A DNA stretch of 36,694 bases from Pseudonocardiales bacterium (lineage in GTDB: Bacteria > Actinomycetota > Actinomycetes > Mycobacteriales > Jatrophihabitantaceae), in contig JAOPVO010000135.1 in assembly GCA_025966155.1 (NCBI GenBank), forward strand, positions 1-36,694. Direction: 5' to 3'. Each line of letters starts with the position of its first letter. Position 1 is the first letter of the stretch. The translations under genes and the position numbers were made by a program. Shown here piece by piece: positions 1-7,423 of the stretch. The notes beneath the pieces are model-generated. The model searched no databases, had not been told where the DNA came from, and saw only the letters and a list, made by a program, of their open reading frames with translations.

Positions 1-406
1 GGAGGTAGAGGCCCTTGACCGGGCAGATCGCGCCGAGCTCCACGAGCACGGGCTTGAGCAGCAGCTCGGGGGCGAGCATGTGGCCGGGGCCGCCGCCGAG
101 CATCAGCGGGAACCCCACGATGCCGGCCAGCCCGTCGGCGGGGATCTGGTCCAGGAACAGCTTCAGCAGCCCGGTGTAGGTGGCCTTGTAGGTCGGCGAC
201 GCGAACACGACCGCGTCGGAGCCCTGCACAGCGGCCAGCGCCTCGGCCACGGCCGGATCGCCCCACCCCAGGAGACCGGCGCCGAGGTCGATCACGTCGA
301 TGACCACCGTCGGCGCCGTGCCGCCCAGCTCCGTGGCCACGTGCACCGCAGCCTCGAGCGTGCGCGACTGACGCTTCGGATTGCCGACGACGACTGCGAT
401 TCCCAC
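1..406 (-). CDS. NAD(P)H-dependent FMN reductase (3' end outside window)
   Basis: Not in the ORF track because it runs off the left edge and starts with GTG. Reading the minus strand from 406 gives an N-terminus of the NADPH-dependent FMN reductase flavodoxin fold (SsuE/MsuE type): VVVGNPKRQSRT is the phosphate-binding loop, followed by DAVVFASPTYKATYTGLLK and FLDQIP, the conserved flavin-contact segment of the family. About 135 residues are visible and the C-terminal quarter to third is missing. The start was chosen because AGGGAG lies about seven bases upstream of the GTG. Enzymes of this family supply free reduced FMN to two-component monooxygenases. The gene is divergent from the monooxygenase at 730 and shares a roughly 320-bp control region with it, so it is the likely source of FMNH2 for the luciferase-fold enzymes in the window. 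The family call is firm; the partner assignment is inference. Confidence 0.87.
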   Translation of the reverse strand, partial: MGIAVVVGNPKRQSRTLEAAVHVATELGGTAPTVVIDVIDLGAGLLGWGDPAVAEALAAVQGSDAVVFASPTYKATYTGLLKLFLDQIPADGLAGIVGFPLMLGGGPGHMLAPELLLKPVLVELGAICPVKGLYL

Positions 407-496
407 CGATGAACTCCCTGCTATCCCTGGTCTTGCCGGTCGCCCGAACGCTACGCCGCCGCCGCCGGGCCGCGGCGTCGGCAGGTGGCCGCCTAT

Positions 497-519
497 TTGT
501 CTTGTAGCTCTACAGGCAT
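497..519. promoter_or_regulatory. Candidate operator, unit 1 (imperfect 23-bp inverted repeat)
   Basis: TTGTCTTG-N7-ACAGGCAT aligns in length and half-site with palindromes found upstream of the two other SAM-IV units (15383-15405 and 16980-17002). The right half is the most diverged of the three. It lies between the divergent FMN reductase and monooxygenase genes. A second overlapping dyad, AGCTCTA-N6-TAGAGCT (506-525), is perfect. The regulator is not identified. Confidence 0.45.
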
Positions 520-532
520 AGAGCTGCCGAAA

Positions 533-561
533 TTGCGTGTCGCGGACCGACGGGTTACCGT
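533..561 (+). promoter_or_regulatory. Predicted promoter of riboswitch-monooxygenase unit 1
   Basis: TTGCGT (533-538) and TACCGT (556-561) are separated by 17 bp, a reasonable primary-sigma promoter. The expected transcription start, about 7 bp downstream, falls at the first bases of the SAM-IV aptamer at 570, which supports the assignment. Confidence 0.45.
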
Positions 562-569
562 TGGCACCA

Positions 570-677
570 GGTTATGAGCGTCAGCAACAAGCCCTGGCTG
601 GCTGACCGGCAACCCTCGTCCGCGGTGGGGTGCCCCAGGTGACGACCGGGCCCGGCATATCTGCCGGGCAAGCGCGG
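570..677 (+). ncRNA. SAM-IV class riboswitch, unit 1
   Basis: The segment follows the actinobacterial SAM-IV consensus: a GTTATGAGCGTCAG 5' strand, a central GACCGGCAACCCTC core, CCGCGGTGGGGTGCCCC, GGTGACGACC, an apical CCCGGCA-TATC-TGCCGGG hairpin and a terminal GGCAAGCGCGG. It is diverged from the other two copies in the window (ccctggctggctgaccgg against ccccggcttgctggccgg) but keeps the conserved unpaired bases. It directs the monooxygenase at 730, so that gene should be turned down when SAM, and hence sulfur, is abundant. The identification rests on sequence pattern only; no covariance score was run. Confidence 0.85.
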
Positions 678-711
678 CTATCGAGCCCAAGCCCCGGCTC
701 CGGCGATAGCC
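676..711 (+). promoter_or_regulatory. Possible expression-platform hairpin of riboswitch 1
   Basis: GGCTATCG (676-683) pairs perfectly with CGATAGCC (704-711), and GAGCC/GGCTC can pair inside the loop. The hairpin begins inside the last bases of the aptamer and ends eight bases before the GAGAGG ribosome-binding site. There is no U-tract, so translational control is more likely than termination. Confidence 0.45.
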
Positions 712-729
712 CTGATCCGAGAGGCTCCG

Positions 730-2073
730 ATGACCAAGCCGTTGAAGCAGATCCACCTGGCTGCGCACTTCCCGGGCGTCAACAACACCACGGTGTGGAG
801 CGACCCGGCCGGCGGCAGCCACATCGAGTTCAGCTCGTTCCAGCACATGGCCCAGACCGCCGAGCGCGGCAAGTTCGACCTCTTCTTCCTGGCTGAGGGC
901 CTCCGGCTGCGCGAGCAGAGCGGCAAGATCTACGACCTCGATGTCGTGGGCCGCCCGGATACCTTCACCGTGCTGGCGGCGCTCGCGGCCGTCACCGACC
1001 GCCTGGGCCTCGCCGGCACCATCAACTCGACCTTCAACGAGCCCTATGAGGTCGCGCGGCAGTTCGCGTCGCTGGATCACCTCTCGGCCGGCCGCGCGGC
1101 CTGGAATGTCGTCACCTCGTGGGATGCCTTCACGGGCGAGAACTTCCGCCGCGGCGGGTTCCTGGAGCAGGACCAGCGCTACGACCGGGCCAAGCAGTTC
1201 ATGCACACCACCTGGGAGCTGTTCGACTCCTGGCACGGCGACGAGATCATCGCCGATAAGGAGACCGGCGTCTTCCTGAGCCGCGCCGACGCAGGGTCGT
1301 TCGAGCACCACGATGCCCACTTCGACATCAAGGGCCAGTTCTCGGTGCCGCGCAGCCCGCAGGGCCGTCCGGTCATCCTCCAGGCGGGGGACTCCGAGGA
1401 GGGCCGCGAGTTCGCCGCGGCCACCGCCGACGCGATCTTCACCCGGCACGGCACCATCGATGCCGGCCAGGCCTTCTTCGCCGACGTCAAGGGCCGCCTG
1501 GCCAAGTACGGGCGCACCTACAACCAGCTGGTGATCCTGCCGGCCGCCACCTTCATCCTCGGCGACACCGATGCCGACGCGCAGGAGGAGGCGCACGTCG
1601 TGCGCCTCCAGCAGGTCAGCGGCCAGACGGCGATCAAGTTCCTCGAGCAGCTATGGAACCGCGACCTGAGCTCCTACGACCCCGATGGCCCGCTGCCGGA
1701 CATCGACCCGGTCATCGGCGAGAGCCTGATCTCGAAGGGCCGGGCCAGCGTGCGGATGTACAAGGACCCGCTGGCCACCGCCAAGCAGTGGCGGGAGCTG
1801 TCGGAGGCCAAGAGCCTGTCGATCCGCGAGCTCATCGTCGAGGTCACCGGCCGCCAGTCGTTCGTCGGCTCGGCGTCGACGATCGCCGACGCGCTGAACG
1901 ACTTCGTCCAGGCCGATGCCAGCGACGGCTTCGTCCTGGCCCCGCACATCACGCCCGGAGGGCTGGACCGCTTCGTCGACGAGGTGGTCCCGATCCTGCA
2001 GGAGAAGGGCGTCTTCCGCACGGAGTACGAGGGAACGACCCTCCGGGATCACCTCGGCCTCGCGCCGCTCTAA
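730..2073 (+). CDS. FMNH2-dependent monooxygenase, NtaA/SnaA/DszA family
   Basis: A 447-residue luciferase-fold (TIM barrel) enzyme with the length and landmarks of the NtaA/SnaA/DszA/SoxA group: AERGKFDLFFLAEG near residue 55, the LDHLSAGRAAWNVVTS block around 110-130, SPQGRPVILQAGDSEEGREFAA, and a C-terminal VFRTEYEGTTLRDHLGL nearly identical in form to the end of dibenzothiophene-sulfone monooxygenase DszA. Members take reduced FMN from a separate reductase and use O2 to cleave C-S or C-N bonds. The start ATG follows GAGAGG at five bases' spacing. It is the only gene on its transcript, directly under SAM-IV riboswitch 1 and divergent from the FMN reductase. The substrate is not predictable; the riboswitch implies an organosulfur compound, possibly a sulfone. 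Family confidence is high, substrate confidence low. Confidence 0.9.
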   Translation: MTKPLKQIHLAAHFPGVNNTTVWSDPAGGSHIEFSSFQHMAQTAERGKFDLFFLAEGLRLREQSGKIYDLDVVGRPDTFTVLAALAAVTDRLGLAGTINSTFNEPYEVARQFASLDHLSAGRAAWNVVTSWDAFTGENFRRGGFLEQDQRYDRAKQFMHTTWELFDSWHGDEIIADKETGVFLSRADAGSFEHHDAHFDIKGQFSVPRSPQGRPVILQAGDSEEGREFAAATADAIFTRHGTIDAGQAFFADVKGRLAKYGRTYNQLVILPAATFILGDTDADAQEEAHVVRLQQVSGQTAIKFLEQLWNRDLSSYDPDGPLPDIDPVIGESLISKGRASVRMYKDPLATAKQWRELSEAKSLSIRELIVEVTGRQSFVGSASTIADALNDFVQADASDGFVLAPHITPGGLDRFVDEVVPILQEKGVFRTEYEGTTLRDHLGLAPL

Positions 2074-2085
2074 CCGCGTGACGTG

Positions 2086-2122
2086 TGCAACGCCAGCATC
2101 GATAGTCGACGCTGGCGTTGCA
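2086..2122. terminator. Bidirectional terminator-like hairpin
   Basis: TGCAACGCCAGC pairs perfectly over 12 bp with GCTGGCGTTGCA around a 13-nt loop, in the 57-bp gap between convergent genes (monooxygenase ending at 2073 and GNAT gene ending at 2131). Neither side has a clear T-run, so it may rely on stem stability. Confidence 0.65.
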
Positions 2123-2130
2123 TAAGTCGC

Positions 2131-2820
2131 TCAGACCGGCGTGCGGAACGACGTGAACGTCACGGTGCGCCGCAATGCGAAGCCCATGGACAGGTACAGC
2201 CGGATCGCGTTCTCGTTCGTCGCCGAGGCGTGCATGAAGGGCGTCTCGCCTCGATCGCGGATGACGTGGGCGACATCGCGCACGAGGGCGGCCGCCAGGC
2301 CCTGGCGCTGGTACGCAGGATCGGTGCACACCGCGCTGATCTCGGTGAACCCCGGCGGCTGCGTGCGCTCGCCCGCCATGGCGATGAGCGCGCCATCGCG
2401 CCGGATGCCTATATAGCGCCCCAGGTGGTTGGTCCGTCGCAGGAATGGCCCTGGTCGGGTTCGGCCCACAAGGTCCAGCATCTCGTCGACGTCATCATCT
2501 CCGAGCACAAGCGCCTCGGGCAGCGGCTCCGTCCTAAACCCATCGGTAGCTATGAGCTGCACTCCCGGGATGTTGCCGACCTCCGTCCACCCGTCCGGCG
2601 GATTGCTGGCGCCGACGAGGGTCACGACGCGACCCGCGCCGACGAGAGCGGCCAGCTGCGCCCAGGACCCCGCATCGGCGTCCGGCTCGAGCGCTGCGAA
2701 CGGCGAGACATCCGTCTGGTAGCGCCGGGCCTTATCGCCGCCCTCTGCGAAGATGGCATGGCGGCCGGCGAGCGAGGCCCAGGCCACCTGGTCGAGGATG
2801 TCGGAATTGCTCACTGGCAC
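2131..2820 (-). CDS. GNAT-family N-acetyltransferase
   Basis: A 229-residue protein whose C-terminal half is a GNAT fold: FTEISAVCTDPAYQRQGLAAALV contains the acetyl-CoA-binding motif A (QRQGLA, residues 171-176), followed by FMHASATNENAIRLYLSMGF, the usual beta6-beta7 end. The N-terminal 100 residues are variable, as in FR47-like acetyltransferases. The start is GTG with GAGG five to six bases upstream. It is the last gene of the long minus-strand operon, 7 nt after the monooxygenase, and ends at a strong convergent hairpin. In Bacillus S-alkyl-cysteine salvage operons a GNAT enzyme works with luciferase-fold monooxygenases and an ABC importer; a similar role acetylating an amino-thiol substrate is an inference here. 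No N-deacetylase partner is present in the window. Confidence 0.85.
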   Translation of the reverse strand: MPVSNSDILDQVAWASLAGRHAIFAEGGDKARRYQTDVSPFAALEPDADAGSWAQLAALVGAGRVVTLVGASNPPDGWTEVGNIPGVQLIATDGFRTEPLPEALVLGDDDVDEMLDLVGRTRPGPFLRRTNHLGRYIGIRRDGALIAMAGERTQPPGFTEISAVCTDPAYQRQGLAAALVRDVAHVIRDRGETPFMHASATNENAIRLYLSMGFALRRTVTFTSFRTPV

Positions 2821-2827
2821 AGTTTCC

Positions 2828-4228
2828 TCAGCGGTTCAACGGAGTTAGCGCCAAATGCTCGCGCAGCGTGGTGCCCTCATAGGCCGTCCGGTAGACGCCG
2901 CGGTCCTGCAGGGCGGGCACCAGCGTGTCGACGATGTCGCTCAGCGAGGAGGGGACGAGGTGCGGGCTGATGTTGAACCCGTCGGCGGCGCCGGTGCGCA
3001 CGTAGCGGGCCCATTGGTCGGCGATCTGGGCGGGGGTGCCCACGAAGGCCGACTGGCGGGCGGTCGCCTCGCGGAACAGCTGCAGCATCGACAGCCCATC
3101 CTCGTCCGAGCGGCGTCGCCACTCCCGGATCCGGTCCATCTTGCCGGTGCGGTCGGCGATGGAGATCGTCCCGCGTGACGGATCCAGCTCGCCCTGGACC
3201 GGCTCGATAGCCGGCAATGGTCCGTCGGGGTCGTAGGCGGACAGATCGCTGCCCCAGTACTGCTCGAAGAACGCGATCGCGCGGGGGCCGGACAGCTGGA
3301 GGTCGCGGACCCACTCCGCCTTGTCCTTCGCGTCTTGCTCCGTGTCGCCCAGGATGACCGAGGCGCCGGGCAGGATGCGAACCGAGTTCGGGCCGCGCCC
3401 ATGCGCGGCCAGGCGCTGCCGGAGGTCGCGCGCGTAGACGACGGCCTTCTCGAAGGGGCCGTTGGCCGAGAACACGACATCGGCGTGCTGCGCGGCGAGT
3501 TCCCGCCCGCCGGCCGAATCGCCGGACTGGAACAGCACCGGTCGGCCCTGCCGGCTCGGCGGCAATGTGCCGGGGGCGCGCAGCGACACCAGATCCGTGC
3601 TGCGCTCGACGGTCTCGATGGACCCGGGGCGGGCCCAGCTCTTGGCCGCGGGGGAGTCCGCCGCGGCGTTGTCGTCCCAGGAGGCCCAGAGCGCCTTGGC
3701 TGCCTGGACCATCTGCGTCGCCCGCTCATAGCGGCGCTCGTGGTCCAGCCAGCCGCCGTGCCGGAAGTTCTCGCCCGTCCAGGCGTTGTCGGTGGTGACG
3801 ACATTCCAGCCCGCGCGGCCATCGGAGAGGATGTCCAGGCTGGCGAGGCGACGGGCGAGGTCGGCCGGGAAGTTGTAGGTGGCGTTCTGCGTCGCGACCA
3901 GCCCGATCCGCTGCGTCGCGCCGGCCAGCATGCTCAGCTGGGTGATCGCATCCGGGCGGCCCGCGACATCGAGGTCGAACGCGCGGCCCTTGCTCTCCCG
4001 GACCCGAAGGCCCTCGCCGAGGAAGAACGCGTCGAACAGCCCGCGCTCGAGCAGCTGCGCCACATTGATGAACGTCTCGCGCGGCATCTGCGGGGCGGCG
4101 GACGGATCCGTCCAGATGACCTGCGGACCGACGCCGCTGTAGAACACGCCCAGGTGGACGTGCGCGTCGTGGTCGTACGGCGCGCCGGTGTCGATGCCGC
4201 TGTCCTCGCTGCCACTGGATGCGGTCAT
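2828..4228 (-). CDS. FMNH2-dependent monooxygenase, NtaA/SnaA/DszA family
   Basis: A 466-residue luciferase-fold enzyme related to the protein at 730: LLERGLFDAFFLGEGLRVRESKGRAFDLDVAGRPD near the N-terminus, LASLDILSDGRAGWNVVTTDNAWTGENFRHGG in the middle, SRQGRPVLFQSGDSAGGRELAA, and a terminal GVYRTAYEGTTLREHLAL. The start ATG overlaps the previous gene's stop as ATGA and has GGAGG six bases upstream. Compared with relatives it has an insert around residues 190-215 (ADSPAAKSWARPGS), near the substrate-side loops. As a two-component enzyme it needs FMNH2 from a reductase, presumably the one at the left edge. It belongs to the riboswitch-2 operon. Organosulfur oxidation is likely from context; the exact substrate is unknown. 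Confidence 0.88.
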   Translation of the reverse strand: MTASSGSEDSGIDTGAPYDHDAHVHLGVFYSGVGPQVIWTDPSAAPQMPRETFINVAQLLERGLFDAFFLGEGLRVRESKGRAFDLDVAGRPDAITQLSMLAGATQRIGLVATQNATYNFPADLARRLASLDILSDGRAGWNVVTTDNAWTGENFRHGGWLDHERRYERATQMVQAAKALWASWDDNAAADSPAAKSWARPGSIETVERSTDLVSLRAPGTLPPSRQGRPVLFQSGDSAGGRELAAQHADVVFSANGPFEKAVVYARDLRQRLAAHGRGPNSVRILPGASVILGDTEQDAKDKAEWVRDLQLSGPRAIAFFEQYWGSDLSAYDPDGPLPAIEPVQGELDPSRGTISIADRTGKMDRIREWRRRSDEDGLSMLQLFREATARQSAFVGTPAQIADQWARYVRTGAADGFNISPHLVPSSLSDIVDTLVPALQDRGVYRTAYEGTTLREHLALTPLNR

Positions 4229-5328
4229 CGCGGGCCTCCTGTGGATGTCAGTGCGGCGAACCGGCTGATCGGGCGGGAAAGTCCGAGGGTCTGGCGCAGG
4301 GTGTCGCCGGCCTGGGGGGCCCGATGCACGCCCGCGGCCGTGAGAGCCGGTAGGACCTGCTCGGCCAGGATCGGCAGATCGATAGCGTGCACAGCCAGGT
4401 GCAGGCGGACGCCATCGACAATGCCCGAGAGCGACGTCAGCAGGTCGACGAGTCCGGTCGCCGATCCGATGTAGCGCAGCTTGGCGTCATCGCGCCACGT
4501 CGTCGACTCGTCCAGCTCCGCCAGCCGCGCGGCTGCCGAGTGGCCGGCGTCCAGCACGACTTGGAGCTCGGCGAAGGCCAGCGCCGCCCCGGCGGCCTTG
4601 GCCTCTTGGGCCCGGTCGGCGATCGATGCGGTGTCCGGCGCGCTGATGAGCACGATGTCGGCGCGGTCGGCCAGGCCCAGGGCGTCGGCGGCGAGCACGA
4701 CCAGCTGGCCCTGCGGCGGGCGCGGGGTGATCAACGGGCCGGTGATGGTGAAGTCCGCGCCGGTGAAGGAGACGGGGTGCACCTTCTGCGGATCGAGGTA
4801 GCGGCCGGTGGCCCCATCCTTGATGACGGCGTCGTCCTCCCAGGAATCCCAGAGCGCCCGCGCGACATCGACCACATCCGATAGCTCCCGATGCAGTGCG
4901 TCCGCGCTCAACGGCTTCTCGCCGATCGTCGCGCGGCCGTCGGCGTCATTTGCTGCGCCCACAACCCAGGCACCGCGCCCGTTCGTGGCCCAGTCGAGGC
5001 TGGCGAGCTGCGTGGCGAGGTGGAAGGGCTCGGTCACCGTCGCGTGCAGGGTCGGCGCCAGGCCGATGCGGTCGGTGAGGGTCGATACATAGGCTGCGCG
5101 CGATCCCGCCTCGATGCGGCCGGCGGCGTCGAGGGAGTCACTCGGCGGGGTCGGCGCGTCGTCGAAGGTCACGAGCGCGACGCCGGCGGCCTCGGCCGAA
5201 GCCACGATCGCGGCCGTCGCCCGGGCGGTCAGGACGTCGCCGGGCGCACGGCCGGATTGGCGCCAGGCGGCGGGGTGCGCGCCATCGCCATCGACCTCGA
5301 GGGCGATCAGGAGCTCACTCACCGGCAT
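4225..5328 (-). CDS. Luciferase-like (LLM) flavin-dependent monooxygenase, diverged
   Basis: A 367-residue protein of the bacterial luciferase-like superfamily. It is a diverged paralogue of the 400-residue protein at 13803-15005: both begin with an HPAAWR motif after a short beta strand and share WDSWEDDA, the DPQKVH/DRDKLH turn and ITPRPPQGQ. This copy is about 30 residues shorter and has lost conservation after ITPRPPQGQ, where the flavin-site AG(D/G) segment of the family reads LVVLAADALG. It may have altered cofactor or substrate binding. An alternative GTG start at 5322 would shorten it by two residues. It overlaps genes on both sides, so it is embedded in the operon and presumably translationally coupled. 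The function is probably oxidation of an organosulfur substrate; whether it is catalytically active is uncertain. Confidence 0.78.
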   Translation of the reverse strand: MPVSELLIALEVDGDGAHPAAWRQSGRAPGDVLTARATAAIVASAEAAGVALVTFDDAPTPPSDSLDAAGRIEAGSRAAYVSTLTDRIGLAPTLHATVTEPFHLATQLASLDWATNGRGAWVVGAANDADGRATIGEKPLSADALHRELSDVVDVARALWDSWEDDAVIKDGATGRYLDPQKVHPVSFTGADFTITGPLITPRPPQGQLVVLAADALGLADRADIVLISAPDTASIADRAQEAKAAGAALAFAELQVVLDAGHSAAARLAELDESTTWRDDAKLRYIGSATGLVDLLTSLSGIVDGVRLHLAVHAIDLPILAEQVLPALTAAGVHRAPQAGDTLRQTLGLSRPISRFAALTSTGGPR

Positions 5329-6238
5329 TGCCGCGCCCGTGCGGGGCGTCCCAGTCAGGGCGCGTCGCGCCCGTGCTGGTGAAGGCCTCGAATCGGGTCG
5401 TCACCTGGAACGCCGGGTGGCTATAGAGGTCGCGCGCATAGGCCCAGAGATTCGGGTACGCATCGAGGCCCGACACGATGGTCCGGGCGGCATTGGCCTG
5501 GACATCGAAGCGGACCAGCGTGACCCAGAGCCGAACATCGGCCTCGGTAATCGCGTCGCCCAGCAGGTAGCGCGATGCCGTCAGCTGCGTGTCGAGCTCC
5601 TCGAAGGTCCCGAGCAGCTCGCGGCGGGCGGCCTCGGCCGGCTCGCCGCTGCCGGCGGCCGCGTTGACGCCCCAGTTCACGACCGGGCCCAGCCAGCGAT
5701 CGAGATCGTCGATGCGGGCCCGGAGCGCCAGCGGGTAGGTGTCGATGGCGCCGGGCCCGGCGAACTCGCCGAACTTGGTCGCCAGGTCGATCCCGATAAG
5801 CCGGTAGTTGTTGCTTACCACCACGTTGTCGGCGCGACTCCACAGAGTGGGCACCGAGACGTGGCCATCGAAGCCCGGCTCGGTCGCCTCGTAGGCGTCC
5901 CGCAGAAGCGCGAAGCCGTTGACCGGGTCGGGGCCATTGGTCTCGCGGAAGGCCCAGCCCCGGGCGTCGCGGGCGCCATCGACGTAGGAGACGCTCACGA
6001 CGTCCTGCAGCGCCGCCAGCTCGCGCACGATCGTCGTTCGCTGGGCCCACGGGCAGAACCAGCCGGCGTAGATGTGGAAGACGCCCGGGCGCGCGGGGAA
6101 CACCTCGGAGTCGTCGACACCGATGCGGTTCACGAAGCGGTAGGTCGGGCGCGTGTCGCCGACGGGCCGGTTGATCCGATAGGAGCCGAATGCCGCGACG
6201 TCGACGGGGCTGGCGAATGTGGTGTCGACCGCGGTCAC
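5315..6238 (-). CDS. Glutathione S-transferase family, glutathionyl-hydroquinone reductase-like
   Basis: A protein of about 307 residues with the omega-type/ECM4-YqjG layout: an N-terminal thioredoxin-like half with the catalytic-cysteine motif GWFCPWAQR (Cys62 with this start), then a helical C-terminal domain ending with [16 protein letters not shown]. Family members use a low-molecular-weight thiol to reduce glutathionyl-quinones or remove thiol adducts reductively. The GTG at 6238 was preferred because GGAG lies six bases upstream and GTGA overlaps the stop of the preceding gene; the ORF-track ATG at 6250 has AAGGA directly abutting it, too close to act. Actinobacteria usually use mycothiol, so the physiological thiol is uncertain. 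The operon position suggests removal of a thiol adduct from a sulfur compound or detoxification of a quinone by-product. Confidence 0.82.
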   Translation of the reverse strand: MTAVDTTFASPVDVAAFGSYRINRPVGDTRPTYRFVNRIGVDDSEVFPARPGVFHIYAGWFCPWAQRTTIVRELAALQDVVSVSYVDGARDARGWAFRETNGPDPVNGFALLRDAYEATEPGFDGHVSVPTLWSRADNVVVSNNYRLIGIDLATKFGEFAGPGAIDTYPLALRARIDDLDRWLGPVVNWGVNAAAGSGEPAEAARRELLGTFEELDTQLTASRYLLGDAITEADVRLWVTLVRFDVQANAARTIVSGLDAYPNLWAYARDLYSHPAFQVTTRFEAFTSTGATRPDWDAPHGRGNAGE

Positions 6239-7413
6239 TGGGTGCTCCATTCCTTCGCGAGCAGCTCATAGGAGCGCACGCGGTCGTGGTGATCGTGGGT
6301 GATCGTCGTGATCAGAAGCTCGTGCGCGCCGGTGGCATTCCGCAGCGCGGCGAGCTTCTCCACGACAGTGGCGGGGGAGCCGACGATCTGGGTGTCGATC
6401 CGGTCCTTGACCAGGGCGCGATCCTCCGGGGTCCACTCGTACGCGTGGGCCTGCTCGGGGGTGGGGTAAGGGATCGCGCCCTCGGCCCGGCGGATGCTGC
6501 GGACCCACATCCCATATGGGGACGCCAGTTCCCGTGCCTCGTCGTCGGACCCGGCCACCACGACGTCGGCCGACACGATGATCTGCGGCTCGCTCAGGTA
6601 CTGCGAGGGCTGGAAGGCGGCTCGGTAGCCCTCGACCGCATCGAACACACCGGATGGGCTCACGTGGTAATTGGCGGCGAACGGCAGGCCGAGGCGCCCG
6701 GCCAGCTCGGCGGTCTCGCCGCCGGTGCTGCCCAGCAGCCAGGTCTCGACGCCCTTGGCGCCGCCGGGGATGATCTGGGCGACCACGCCCTCGGGCGACA
6801 CGTAGTCATCGCGCAGGAACGCCAGGATCTCCTCGACGAGGTCGCCGTAGTTCGCGGCCTCTGCGTTGGCCTGCTGGAGCAGGCGCATCTGCAGGATGAA
6901 GCGCGGCGAGCCGAACAGGCCGGCCGGCCGATATGGCGGAGGCAGGATCACCCCGTCCCGCACCGTGGTCGGCGGCGTGGGCGCGGGCGGCGGCGCGACC
7001 TCGCCGGCCGCCCGGGCCGCCTCCTGCTTGGCGGCGATCTGCGCGGCGAGCGCGGCCATTGCCTTCCGGTTGCCCGAGCGGCCCAGGCCCAGGTCGATCC
7101 GATCCGGGTGCAGGGCCGACAGCAGCCCGAACTCCTCGGCGATCGACAGCGAGGTCCGGTGGCCGCTCTGCACGGCGCCGGACCCGACCCGGATCGTGGA
7201 CGTGGCCGAGGCCACCGCCCCGATCAGCACCGCCGGGGCCGTGCCGACGACACCAGGATTCAGGTGGTGCTCGGCCAGCCAGTAGCGGCGATACCCGGCC
7301 TGCTCGGCGTGCTGCGCGAGGTCGATCGTGTTGCGCACGGCGTCGCTCAGCGATGACCCGGACGGCACCGGCGTCAGGTCGAGCACGGACAGGGCTGCAG
7401 GCGCAGCAGACAT
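6235..7413 (-). CDS. LLM class flavin-dependent oxidoreductase (single-component luciferase-like type)
   Basis: A 392-residue luciferase-fold protein of the short-chain LuxA-like group (YhbW/MsnO8 type): it begins with [18 protein letters not shown], has the diagnostic [17 protein letters not shown] around residue 45 and [25 protein letters not shown]. An alanine- and proline-rich insert near residues 150-180 ([15 protein letters not shown]) is unusual. The start ATG follows GAGGAG at six bases. It comes 10 nt after the ABC ATPase gene and overlaps the GST gene downstream. This subfamily is distinct from the NtaA/DszA enzymes of the window, so the operon carries at least three luciferase-fold subfamilies. 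The substrate is unknown. Confidence 0.87.
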   Translation of the reverse strand: MSAAPAALSVLDLTPVPSGSSLSDAVRNTIDLAQHAEQAGYRRYWLAEHHLNPGVVGTAPAVLIGAVASATSTIRVGSGAVQSGHRTSLSIAEEFGLLSALHPDRIDLGLGRSGNRKAMAALAAQIAAKQEAARAAGEVAPPPAPTPPTTVRDGVILPPPYRPAGLFGSPRFILQMRLLQQANAEAANYGDLVEEILAFLRDDYVSPEGVVAQIIPGGAKGVETWLLGSTGGETAELAGRLGLPFAANYHVSPSGVFDAVEGYRAAFQPSQYLSEPQIIVSADVVVAGSDDEARELASPYGMWVRSIRRAEGAIPYPTPEQAHAYEWTPEDRALVKDRIDTQIVGSPATVVEKLAALRNATGAHELLITTITHDHHDRVRSYELLAKEWSTQ

Positions 7414-7423
7414 CGTCGTCTCC

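Noticed and set aside
493-1596. 367-aa minus-strand ORF and other long ORFs opposite the 730 monooxygenase
   Set aside because: Arg/Ala/Gly-rich shadow of the real gene; no domain recognisable. It would also read through the riboswitch and the promoter.
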